DNA from: Artemisia argyi
Lineage: Eukaryota; Streptophyta; Magnoliopsida; Asterales; Asteraceae
Direction: 5' to 3'
NCBI GenBank assembly: GCA_030686995.1
Contig: CM060691.1
Location: 87,107,055-87,171,054, forward strand
Length of the DNA stretch: 64,000 nucleotides
The translations under genes were made by a program, and so were the position numbers. Under the pieces are notes generated by a model. It did no database searches, was not told the origin of the DNA, and saw only the letters and a program-made list of their open reading frames with translations. Every line of letters starts with the position of its first letter. Position 1 is the stretch's first letter. This document shows, piece by piece, positions 24,062-34,983 of this stretch.

Positions 24062-24931
24062 CTAGCAGGGTACCCGCGCGTTGCAGCGGCGGATACCCTG
24101 AAAGAATTTTTTTTGATGAATAATGTATTTTAGTTTATTATGTTTTTTTTTTGACAATAAATTTACGGATATCAATAATTTCGTATAACCCGTGCCTGTT
24201 CGGGCTCGAACCCGTTGGCCCGTGCCTGTTCGGGCTCGAGCCCGTTTGGTCCGCGTCCGTTCGGGCTCAAGCCCATTTGGCCCGTTGCCCGTTCAGGCTT
24301 GAATATTTGTATAATGTGCTTTATTATTTGTAATAGTGAAATTTAATGCAGGAATTGTGTTTAATTTGGTTGTACAATATGCTTGATAATTTGTATTTTT
24401 TTGTAAGGGATGTTTTAATAACTGTATTAATTGTATTTATTGACCAGTTAAATATTTGACTACATTAAATAGCATTAATGTGGTGTTTTGTTGTACACTA
24501 TATTTCTTGTCTTGTACGTCTAAAAATTATGTGAATTAAAGTGTTGTACACTATGTTTCTTTTTTTGTAAGTAGTAGTCATTATAGTCATTAATAACATT
24601 GACCACTTTAATAACATTAATGTTGTAAGTTTGAAAATAAGTCTGAAAATTATATCATGCTTATTTTGTTGTAAATCTGAAAATTGGTTGCAGCTATTGT
24701 ACATTATGCTTAAATGCTTGTAATTTTTGATGAATGGGTGTTTTTAATAGCATGTTGTTTGATAGAATTTTGGTCTTAAAATGACACCACGCTTTATTTT
24801 GTTGTACAATATGCTTACTTTGTTGTAATTATGAAAATTGGGTGCATTAAAGTGTTGTATACCATGCTTAATTTCTTGTAAGTCTTAAAATTTTGGAGAG
24901 AGAGTCATTAATACTTTATATGTAGTATAGA
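24062..24931 (-). mobile_element. Non-autonomous Helitron with verified empty site
   Basis: Read on the minus strand, the element starts TCTATACTACATATAAAG after A and ends in CTAG before T. Just before the CTAG is a GC-rich hairpin-like sequence (CCGCCGCTGCAACGCGCGGG). The paralogous hAT copy B runs through the same spot uninterrupted (about 26083, TTGTATAAAG), which fixes both junctions to the base and shows no target duplication. The body is 870 bp with no helicase frame. It contains four copies of a roughly 30-bp GC-rich unit (24186-24296) and degenerate TTGTACAATATGCTT repeats. Confidence 0.9.
24186..24296. repeat. GC-rich minisatellite inside the Helitron
   Basis: About four degenerate units built on CCCGTGCCTGTTCGGGCTCG, followed each time by a variant of AGCCCGTTTGG. 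GC content stands out sharply from the AT-rich surroundings. Confidence 0.8.
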
Positions 24932-25225
24932 TAAAGTTGCAGACGATGTATTTACAAGATGGATAATACCAAAAAACCGTTCTTGTATGAATCTCTTATT
25001 GTCACAAAAAAAAAAAAAAAAAAAAAAAAAACCAACGAAGAATAATTGCCATTTGTTCTTTCTTACTTTTCATCACTTGCCTCCTCTCCCATTATACAAA
25101 AGTTAAAATTTCCAATATATTCAACAATCTTCTTTTGAACTTTCTAAGCAAACAAATATCAATTTCTTTTTAAACATCAGGTGAATGAGACAACACTTGC
25201 AATTTCTTCATTATATTAGCCTACA

Positions 25226-26441
25226 AAATTAATATATATTGTTTCATTATATATATCAAAATGATAATGATGCTCATTAGTAGCGTTATCTTGATTCCTT
25301 ATGCTTCTCCCTTCGAAATAAGGAGCACTGAAATCAAGAATACGAATACCATGTTTTTGGCAAAAAGCAAAGACACTGTCCAAAAAAAAAAAAAAAAAAA
25401 AAACCCATTTGTCATCTCTTAGTGTTTGAATCAACTTTCTTGTTTGCGAAACCATTTTAATTGCACTTATGACCTCTTAGATCTTTTTGTCGCAAAGTCT
25501 TACAAAGATCGTCAACATGACCCAAGATTGTTTTCATCATATGTAATATGAAAATAATATCAAAAGAAGTCAACTTTTTCAATGTTGAACCAGCACCGCC
25601 CTTTGTTTTAAACTTGCACCCATCGTTTTTTATCTTCTCTAAAACTGTACATGTACATCCGAATAAGACTAGTAATTGAAGTAAAATGTGAGCTCCAATG
25701 TGTATCGCCAACACGTTTCACAATACCAATTTGGTTAGCTCCTTTACCGGGCTCAATTTCACATGTCTATAAGATTTCTTCAATTTGAGCAGCTTGTAAC
25801 TCATCTTGTCATTTGCAAGAGGCATCAACAACTGTCACAATGTAAGATAAATCTTCAAAAAAATCAAGTACATAATCTTCCTCTCTAGCTGGTGTAACCA
25901 ACACAAGTTGAAATCGATGAGCCATACAATGTATATAATAAGCACATGGATTAACCTTGAGAAACAGTGGTTGTAATCCATTCCATTCACCTTTCATATT
26001 GCTAGCTCCATCATATCCTTGTTCACGAATATTTTCAATAGGAAGCAAATAAGAAGAAAGTGTTGCACAAATTGTTTTGTATAAAGTGGCAGACGATGTA
26101 TCTACAAGATGCATAACACCAAAAACCGCTCTTGTATGAATCCATTATTGTCAACAATCCGAAGAATAATTGCCATTTGTTCTTTCTTACTTTCATCACT
26201 TGCCTTGTCTACCATTATACAAAATTTAGAATTTCCAATATCTTCAATAATCTTCTTTCGAACTTTCTCAGCAAACAAGTTTAAAAAACCTTTTTGAACA
26301 TCAGGTGAAGCGTATTTTGCATTACTAGGAGCACTTTCTAAGACGCAATTTCTTCATTATATGAGCCTACAAAACCAAGAACCTCAAAGATGTTACCTCG
26401 GTTTTTAAAGCCAACTCTTTCATCACGATCTCTAAAGCTAA
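25226..26441 (-). pseudogene. hAT-type (ZMYM1/DUF4371) transposase remnant, copy B
   Basis: Direct repeat of copy A in the same orientation, with the same protein blocks in order: YLLPIENIREQGYDGASNM, CAYYIHCMAHRFQL, FFEDLSYIVTV, ILHMMKTILGHVDDLC, APYFEGRSIRNQDN. A long A/T homopolymer (about 25381-25402) and several shifts disrupt it. Copy A's N-terminal homology stops exactly where copy B's C-terminal end begins (about 25225), so the two form a head-to-tail tandem duplication. Confidence 0.85.
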
Positions 26442-26659
26442 TTCCTTGAAATGAGCACAAATGAACCAAATCAATCATCGGTTTCACCCTTAGCCTATTC
26501 AATCTAACTTCTTCATCCCATAGCCATTGCATAACCTAATAAATATGCCCTTCCTTGAAATGAGCACAAATGAACCAAATCAATCATCGGTTTCACCCTT
26601 AGCCTATTCAATCTAACTTCTTCATCCCATAGCCATTGCATAACCTAATAAATATGCCC
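26442..26659. repeat. Perfect 109-bp tandem duplication in hAT copy B
   Basis: 26442-26550 and 26551-26659 are identical (TTCCTTGAAATGAGCACAAA through AATATGCCC). This is a young duplication within the N-terminal transposase remnant. Confidence 0.95.
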
Positions 26660-29197
26660 TTCCGGATTCAGTAAAGCATCACAAAATCATATAGCATTAT
26701 TATGTTGAGAGTTCGGTCCATCTCCTACATGTTTCATAAATCAACAATGCTTTCCTTTAACCTTATTCCAGTTTTTGAAACCTGTGGAAAACTAGAAGGG
26801 GGGTTGAATAGTTTACCGGTTTTTAATTTAATTATGTTTGAAAACTTTACGTGTAATCGACTAATGCAAATAATAGACAATAAGTAAGTGCAAGATAAAG
26901 TAAGAAACGATCAAACCACAACACAGATGTTTATAGTGGTTTGGCTACAAGGACTCTTTTTCCTTACCCTACTCCACTCCCCGAGTATCCAACTCGAGAG
27001 TTTCCTTCACTAGTCAACAAGCTCTTTTCACTGGCGGAGAAAACCTTACACGTCGCTTACACAAGATTACCGAAACAAAGCTAGATGTCGAGTTCTTTTA
27101 CAAGGGTACAACCACTCCCGTCACTCTTTGTATTTTAAGGACTAAAATAGTAACCGATCACTACAGAAAAGATACAATTGAATAAAGTATAAACTACACG
27201 AGTTTACACAATAGCTAACAAGTCTTGCAATGTTGTGTTGAAACTTGTAAACTATTGGATGAACTTGTGATCTTCTTTGCTATAAAAGATCTCACACAAA
27301 TGAAATGCTACTGAGTTAGATGAATGTAATGAGAGTGTATATGCAAAATATGATTGTAAGTGATAAAGAATTTATTGGATGTGACTTGCTATTTATAGGC
27401 AAAACAAACCAGCACACCCACGGATCAGGCGTAACCAAATCAAGGGTTCCGCCCTTGTATCCCAAGGGTTCCACCAGGTCTGACAGGCAAGTCTCCAAGA
27501 AATCTTTCCATATCTATGACAAGTCTAATCAAGATCATTCTAGGTCAACCATAAGATATGTTATGTAATAATCTATCTAAAATATGCATGAGATCTCACA
27601 AAGTCAACTATGAGATTTTGAAAATCTTTCTAAGATTACACATGATGCATGCCATGATGTCATACAACAATTTCTATTTTTAGAAATATGAAAAAGTTAT
27701 GTTAATGTGAGATGTAAATGAAGCAAAAATGATGTTTGTTTTGAAATAAAAGTTTATATATGAAATACTTAAACTATATTTATGTTTTGCTAAAAATAAA
27801 GTTTACATTTTGTTGTTAACAAAATTTAGCAAATATCGTAAAATATAAATAACGTTTTTAGGCGATATTTGTATTAACAATCTTCCCCTTTTTGTTGAGG
27901 ACAAAATATAAATTTTATTTTTAAGCAAAAAGATAATTATAGTATTGAGTCTTAAAAATTTATATTAAACTTGTTTTATTCTATTTTTAATGTATAATAA
28001 AAACAAGTTGAAGTTTTAATATATTTTCCCCCCTTTTTGTTGAAACAAAAAGAAGAGTTGCGTAGCGAAATGGTGTAAGCCAAATGCTCCCCTTTGGACA
28101 ATACTCCCCCTAGTTGGAATGCCAAGTAAGGATACATGGATTTTGATCCTACAAAAAGAGAGTTAATTGTCGAAAAAGACAAATATATAATGTCAATTAC
28201 AACAAGTCATGAGTAACCATATCACAATCACAACAACGAAATAGTCAACCAACAATGCTCGCTATATAGTAGGACAAGCTTCATTTCTAGTAAAATTTAA
28301 CTTTGACAAAAGTCAAAGCAAAGACAAGAAATGTAAAAGTCAAAGTCCTACTTCTAAAAAGGAAAATGCAAGAAAAGAAAAAAAAAAAAAAAAAAAAAAA
28401 AAATCCTACATCTATAAAAGGAAAAGAGAAGAAAACAGCAAAGTCCTAAAAAAAAAATTCTTCTAATGGAATCTTAAGGTTGGTGAGGATGTGAAAGAAC
28501 ACTTAGGCGCTCGAGAATGTGTTGAAGAACGAAACGGTTTTCATCTTGAACTTGGTGAAACATGATTTTTATGCTTTCACAAATTTTAGCCGTTCACTCA
28601 CATTGTGAGCAACCATGGCGAGGATTGGGTAGGATGGAATCATTGGTTGATGGTGGTGGTGGTGGAACATTGGTAGTTTGTTGGGTTAGCAATGGATGAG
28701 AGCAATGTGGTTTGGAATTTCATTGCTTAATAGAGGTGTGTGTCTATCATGTTCTTGAAGGCATACAAGTTTTCGAGGCGATCATTGATCTCCTCATGGG
28801 TGTTTGATGTATTTCCTTTCAGTTGTATTTTCGTTGTATTAAATAAAAGTTGAAGTTTATTCGGTTTACTTTGTGTAAACGATGAAAAACGGAAAAAAAA
28901 AAAAGAGTCAAAACGGGTTACCAACCAGACCCAAACCGGTTGGGGTTTTTCCTCCCCAGACCCCGTTTGTAACCGAACCAGTTAATCATTTTTTGGTCAT
29001 TGATTGAAACCGGTTCGGCTTTGACAAGTTATCAAACCGAACCGGTTACCCGCTTTTGTGCACCTCTATTCAAAAGTGCGTGATGTAACATGAGATATGT
29101 TATCCCAAGTACAAATTATTTCATCACATTTATAAAGTAAACTTTGATTAAACAAAAGAGGGTTATATCTTCCAAAACAAAACCCCAATTCAAATCA
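26660..29197. other. Degenerate LTR-retrotransposon debris and intergenic DNA
   Basis: About 26790-27150 contains words seen in plant copia-like elements (GGGGGGTTGAATAG, TTTATAGTGGTTTGG, CCCTACTCCACTCCCCGAG). About 27880-28140 has CTTCCCCTTTTTGTTGAGG and ACTCCCCCTAGTTGG. I could not define LTRs or a protein frame. A poly-A tract lies at about 28375-28403. About 28910-29070 has repeated AACCGGTT palindromes of the kind ending many small plant repeats. No host gene seen. Confidence 0.4.
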
Positions 29198-32100
29198 ATG
29201 AAGTTACTCCGTTCAATCTCCGGTAAGTCTCCGACCAATATCATTTCCACATTCATTTTCATCCAATCTTATAACTAACATTCTTTTATTCTTTTATCAG
29301 CAAATCACCGGTCACTTCTTGGAGGCTTCGGCCGCCGAAACTTCGCAGTTTCCGCGGACGATTACGCGAAACGCAACTACGCGAACAATGTCTCTGAATA
29401 CAATACTGTTATTGGATCCATTACCTCTCAAAGAAGGTTTATATTACATAACATCATTTTGTTGAAATGGGGTTTTTGTGATTAGGGTTTAGGGTTTAAG
29501 GGAATTATATATCATTTTGTTAACGGGTTTTCGGGTTTAGGGAATTATTGATATGGGTGTTTTGAAATAAATGTATCCAGCTCGACACAGAATTCTTTAG
29601 CGCGTTAAATTATACAAGCTATTTAATCTTAATATTAAGTGTACTAAACGACTAAGATAGTAAGTGACACTGACATTTAGTACTCACAGTAGGAAGATCG
29701 GACAGTTTGGTGTATTTGATTATTAGTATTGTTTCTTAATGAGTTTTTATGATAAGGGTTTAGGGTTTAAGGGAGGGATAATTAGTTAAAAAGTATCCAA
29801 CTTGACACAAAAAAATTTAGCGCCTTACGAAACCTGTTTTTCCCTAAAAATTACAAAAACTTTCTAATCTTTCTATTGTGTTGTGTGTACTAAATGACTG
29901 GAGTAGTAGGTGACACTAACGTGTCACTGGTCTTTTAGTACACCAACAGGAAGATTAAAAAGATAGCATATAATTTAAGAGCGAAAAAAGTTTGATAGGT
30001 GCAAAGACTTTTGTGTTGAGTTGGATACATTCTAACTAATTATCCTTTTAGTAAGGGAATTATTGATGTGGATTTTTTGAAATGTGATAGGAATTGGTTG
30101 CTGAGAGACGTGTATGATGATATGATGTTGGATGGAGTTAAACCTGAGAGAGATACATTTCGTGGGTTGATTGCTGGTAGTATGAAAGGTGTTCGTTTGC
30201 AGGATTGTTTCTTCTTTCATGATCAGATGAAGTCTATGGGTTATATCCCTGATGTACGTTTACGTTTACCAGATTATTTGTATTTATTCTGTTGTTTCGA
30301 ATGTTAATGAAGCTGGCAACATATAGTATTAGCTGAATGTAGCTCATATAACATAATGGCTGTATAATATAGTGACTTAGAGAGTATTTAGGATTTGCTT
30401 ATCTATGAATAGTAGGTAACAGCTAAAAAAATAATCAGTTTAGGAAATAGTGTTTGGATTTTCTTATGCTGTAAGCTAATGTAATGCCAGGAAAAAAAAA
30501 TGTTTAAAAAACTGTTAATCGAATCCATTTGAATCTAGGTTTGGTGTTCAAATGTGGCCTTCGATTTATCTTTTGCAGTTTAGGTTATCTAGTTGTCATC
30601 ATTAATTCATTGCTAGTTGCTGGTCATACTGGTTTTTGGTAGGTTACTTTAATTCTCTTTGATTGGTTTTTAACAATTATTTGTTATCTGACATTGTTCA
30701 TTTCTGTTATAGGTTGTTCTATACAACTTCATGATCGCAACGTGTGGAAAGTGTAAGAACTCTGTTGAGGCTACACGGGTATGTATTCTCAGTGTCATAA
30801 CTTGGTATACAATAGTATCTGATAGTGTGCATATGATCTTATACACTCCTAAATCCTAACCATTTGTTGTCTCTGTATATGAAGCTTTTTGAAGAAATGA
30901 AGAGGCTTGAAGTAAAGCCTACTGGACAGACATTCATCTGCTTGATTAATGCATGTGCAGCCGCTGGCCGAGTGGATCAAGTGTATGTATTTTGTGTTTT
31001 TCCAAAAATATATAACCCATTTGTTGCCAATTCTGAACTATCACATTGCACAAATAGTTATGACTTGTGACATGTGACAGTTCTCAAAATTGTTGATTAC
31101 TTAAGATCTTGCCCAGAATGGGTATATTCACAAGTTATGTCATTTTGATAGGCATCATGACATATTACTTTATTTCCATTCACTTCATTGGAGATTTATT
31201 TCAATTGTTAGATAATACTGGTTTAACATTTCAGACAGGCAATCGTTCGTGATATGACTGCTGCTGGTCTTGGATTAAACAAATACTGCTACGCTGGGCT
31301 GATATCCGCACATAAAAACAAGCGACCATTAGCTGAGGACACTTCTGCTAAGGTAAACCTAGAAACTATCTTGTAAGATGTCGTATACTTTGTTTTTATC
31401 CCGCTCCAGGAATTCAATTTTTTCATTTGCATGAAAAAGATTTTGGAGCTTGTTGAAAACTCCAAAGGGTGGTCTTCGGTAGAACAGACAAGGGACAGTG
31501 CTGAAAATGTCATGATGGGAATTCCCGAGGAAGAGTTATACAACATTCCAACTGCTAACTATATTAACAGGAGGTTTGGATTTGTGCAAAGGTTCCTCAC
31601 AGTATATCATGCTGCCTTTCATGCTTGCGCCGACCTCAAAGATGTTCAGGTACTTAAAGCTTTAAGCTATTATAAATGACTGTATCCAAACTCATATTCA
31701 TATCATGAAGTGCATTAAGTTTTCTTTTCGATTACTGAAATGACAATTCCACAGCTTTACCTGTAGCAATACTGTTATTTACCTTATCTTTTGACGGAGT
31801 TGTGTTAGATCCACCAAATCTATTGCACCAATTTGTTGCTTATAAGATTTTGATTTTACGATAGGGTTAGTTCGTTGAGCATGTGGCAAAATCCTGTTAG
31901 TCAATTAGTATGCAAAGGGCAGCATATTAGTTGTATCAGGGAACTCCATCTTGATACTTAGGTTCAATGGGTAACTGTTGCAGAATGATTATAGACTTGC
32001 AACAGCTGATCCTTTGGTTCAGTTTTCTGTTTTCTTCTGTTAATTCCCTTTGATGCCTGACAAGGATAGTTATAGAGGTCGCATGTGCACTGCTGCTCCA

Positions 32101-34077
32101 TTGTTCTAGGATTACTATTTTTTACTTCTCACAGTTCAGTGGGCCATGGCTATTGACCCCATATATCATTGATCCCTTGGGAATCCATTAGTAGATGCAT
32201 TAAACCCTTTTGTAGTTCTCTTTATAATTTTTATTAGTTAACTATTTAGCAGTTTAGAATCTCAAAACTCAATGATTGCTGAACAACTTGCATGTGCTTT
32301 GCAATATATTCATTGTTAAATCATTATTGAACCTCTCACATCCATGTTCATTGTTGCAGGCAGTGGATACTCTTCAAGAGATGCTAAAGAATGATAATAA
32401 AACTCCTGATATCTTTATATTGATACAAATTTTGAGGTAATAATTAATTAGTTCTGTTAACATTAATCTTATCTGTGGCGAAAAGGAAAAAAGTTTCTGC
32501 CATTTATGACTTATTCATTCGCTGGTTTTAAGTTCGTCTGTTTTCCTTCTTCTAATCTCATAAAATGTGCACTTGCATTTCCAGAAATTTCTCAGTATCG
32601 CATCCATGAGGATTAACTGCTTAAATTATTTTTCTATGATTATTGGCATTTAGGTGCTACCTGAATTCTGGAGACATTGATCGTGGGCTTAAAGTTTTTG
32701 AAGACTACATGAGCTCAGGCAGCCCACCTATACCAGAGCTATATTCTGTAAGTTTGGGATTATGTTATTTGGTGTTTGAACTACAATAATTATTATTGTG
32801 CTGCTAGAAATTTCTTTTGTGCTTATATGAATCAATTAATAATTAAAACTAGATGTTTCGCTGATATTGCAATTTAGTTGCCAACTTCTTTAATAGCATT
32901 AATTACTTCATTACGATTATAGTTCTTGAACTTGATGCATATCAAGTTGTCATATCTGAAAAAGTTTGTCCATATATTGCACTTTATATCTTTGAAACTA
33001 AATGTTTATAATCGAGTACCTTGTTTTTGTAGACACTTATAGAGGGAGCCATGGTTGGTCATACACCCAAGGGTATGGAGATTGCTCTAGAGAAACTGGT
33101 AAACTACTGACGTATTTTAATTCCATACATGACTTATACACCCAAGGGTATGGAGGTATCTCTAATTGCTGAATTTTTGGTTGATTCAGACAGAGATGAC
33201 TAATAGGGGCATTAACCTGCTTCCCATAACGGGTAATGCTCTTCTCCTTGCAGCATCTGGAGAAAAGGTAAACAAAGCTTCTAGTGTTATCGTCATTATG
33301 GTCAATCTTGTCTGCAGTTGTTTTGCTTGTGTGATGTTTTTTAGGCTGTGGTCAAGTGTTATTTTGTTTATACGAACCTTTTGTTTGCAGACTGGAGGAT
33401 ATACCCTTGCTAATATGATATGGGATCTGATGCAAGCTCGTAATAATACTCCATCTCTTCCTGCTGTTCAAGCATATTACAATGGCTTAAAGGTGAAACT
33501 CGTTTTTTATCCTAGTGATGTTTCTTTTGAAAGAAAAGGTGGCAAATTGTGCGAGTCGGGTGGGTAAACGGGTCAAAACTGGGTTGGATGAAAATAATTT
33601 GCTTAAAAAATAAAAATTGTTAATCAATATTAGTGTGTGAAGAATCAGTTCGCATCTTTTGTTATATTAATACTAATCTTTTTTTAGTATATGTTTGGAG
33701 GTTTTATGCATCAAAATAACACTTTGAAGGATGTCTCGCATGTTTGACCTGTCAAACCCAGCTTATTTTTTACTAATTTGTATAACTTTACCCACTTGAC
33801 CCCGTTTCTTTTGTAGCTATTTTATTAAAAGTTTGTTTTACCCAATAGACTTGTCAGCGATAAATATAAACTGTAATGACCCATTCTTGAGTAAATGTAT
33901 CATAATTGTCTCCGCTGTGGTTTTGTGTGTATGTTCTCATGTGAATGCTTTTTGCATTGAAAATAGGACCGAGAGATACCTGAAGACGATCCTAGACTGT
34001 TGTTAGTGTCTCGCACTCTTGACAATTTGCGCGCAAGATTTGGAAGGAACCCTGGACAATTTGGAGACAGAAGATGA
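29198..34077 (+). CDS. Mitochondrial PPR protein, At4g35850 type
   Basis: Thirteen exons: 29198-29222, 29301-29436, 30091-30253, 30713-30778, 30885-30982, 31235-31352, 31440-31649, 32360-32436, 32654-32747, 33033-33098, 33190-33267, 33391-33492 and 33967-34077; 1344 nt or 447 residues (Arabidopsis about 444). Markers are NFAVSADDYAKRNYANN near the N-terminus, LLRDVYDDMMLDGVKP, VLYNFMIATCGKCKN, RDMTAAGLGLNKYCYAGLI, EEELYNIPTANY, GEKTGGYTLANMIWDLMQAR and EIPEDDPRLLLVSRT. The first 20 or so residues are basic and serine-rich, fitting a mitochondrial presequence. The repeats are P-class PPR-like. I recall related proteins in plant mitochondrial ribosomes but am not certain for this one. Exon 7 has an alternative in-frame acceptor at 31408-31409 that would add ten codons; the shorter form matches the family. 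It is adjacent to RABB1b in Arabidopsis too. Confidence 0.92.
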
Positions 34078-34486
34078 AGAACATCTGCTTTATGAAGTTT
34101 CCCCTTTTGTTGTATCCTAGGCAGAAGTTTGATATTCAATTTTGGATGATTATTTTTTGTTCACATCTATAGTTTGCAGTATCAATGCTGACAAAATTTA
34201 CTGTTTTCACTAGAACTTTCACGTTGCTAATAAAAGTTAACTTAGTTTGTTATTGCACAGTCGAAGGTTTTGTAATAGAAGGTGACACTAGACATTACAG
34301 TGCCACGGTGGCCATAAACTAAAAAGCTAATGTTAAGGCGTATTTGGCAACTGTTATTCTAAATCTGTGTTATACCATCATTTTCATGTGGTCTTTGCGT
34401 CATGTCTTTTGATAAAGCTAGTTTACCATGCATATTTTGAGGATACAGAATAGGCTAGTCTGATATAATTTTTTACGAATAGTTAT
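34078..34486. other. PPR gene 3' flank and LTR-element target site
   Basis: 3' UTR and spacer up to the retrotransposon. GTTAT at 34482-34486 is the left target-site copy. Confidence 0.7.
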
Positions 34487-34982
34487 TGATGACGTATAGT
34501 CTATAATTGGGCTACGAGCCCAAATGATAAACATTACTAAGCCCAAACCCATCACGAATGGGCTATCATGACAAATGACTTGGGCCATAATACCAATGGC
34601 TTGGACTCACGAAGTCCGAAGCCCAACCTAACTACCCGGGCATAGGATAAGGATCTTCTATTTACGGAATAGATATCCTTACCCCGGATAAGCACCGCGT
34701 GTGCGAAGAGTAAGGAGCAAGAAACCTACACGGTTTCTGCGCCTATATATATAGAATGATACATTCTCATTAAAAGTACAATTCACACAATCCGTAACTC
34801 TTCAACAAAACTCTAAAGCCGATTACTTACTCTCACGCCGGAGTCTAATCGTGGGAGACAATCCCACGATAAGCCTAACGGTGTTGTTTACTTTCTTAGT
34901 GCGCAGGTTTCATAAGCACTAAAGTTCTAATTGATACGAGAGCAGGAGTCCAAACAAGGTAAGCCCAACTTTTGTATCAACA
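34487..34982 (+). repeat. 5' LTR of the Tat element
   Basis: Begins TGATGACGTATAGTC and ends TTTTGTATCAACA, matching 46726-47221 base for base in length. Confidence 0.96.
34744..34753 (+). promoter_or_regulatory. Probable LTR TATA box
   Basis: TATATATATA about 257 bases into the LTR. The 3' LTR has the same site (46984-46992). Transcription would start shortly downstream. Confidence 0.45.
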
Positions 34983-34983
34983 A

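Larger units (their letters stand above)
22481..25225 (-). pseudogene. hAT-type (ZMYM1/DUF4371) transposase remnant, copy A
   Basis: On the minus strand the N-terminal part lies near 25.2-24.9 kb. It continues with LPIENIRGQGYDRASNM, CAYYIHSMAHRLQL, and then (23853-23224) GDTRWCSHFTSI, ILHMMKTILGHADVLCKALQ and APYFEGRSVRNQDN. These are the catalytic-core signatures of the plant hAT-derived zinc finger MYM-type 1-like family (RGQGYDGASNM, HRLQL, TRW). Multiple stops and shifts break it. It is interrupted by a Helitron (24062-24931), a poly-A tract near 25005-25030, and a Tourist MITE (22768-22990). Sequence below about 23200 is the decayed C-terminal part. Confidence 0.85.

Noticed and set aside
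24186..24296. CRISPR-like array of about four 30-bp units
   Set aside because: Units are degenerate and contiguous without unique spacers; it is a minisatellite inside a Helitron in a plant genome.
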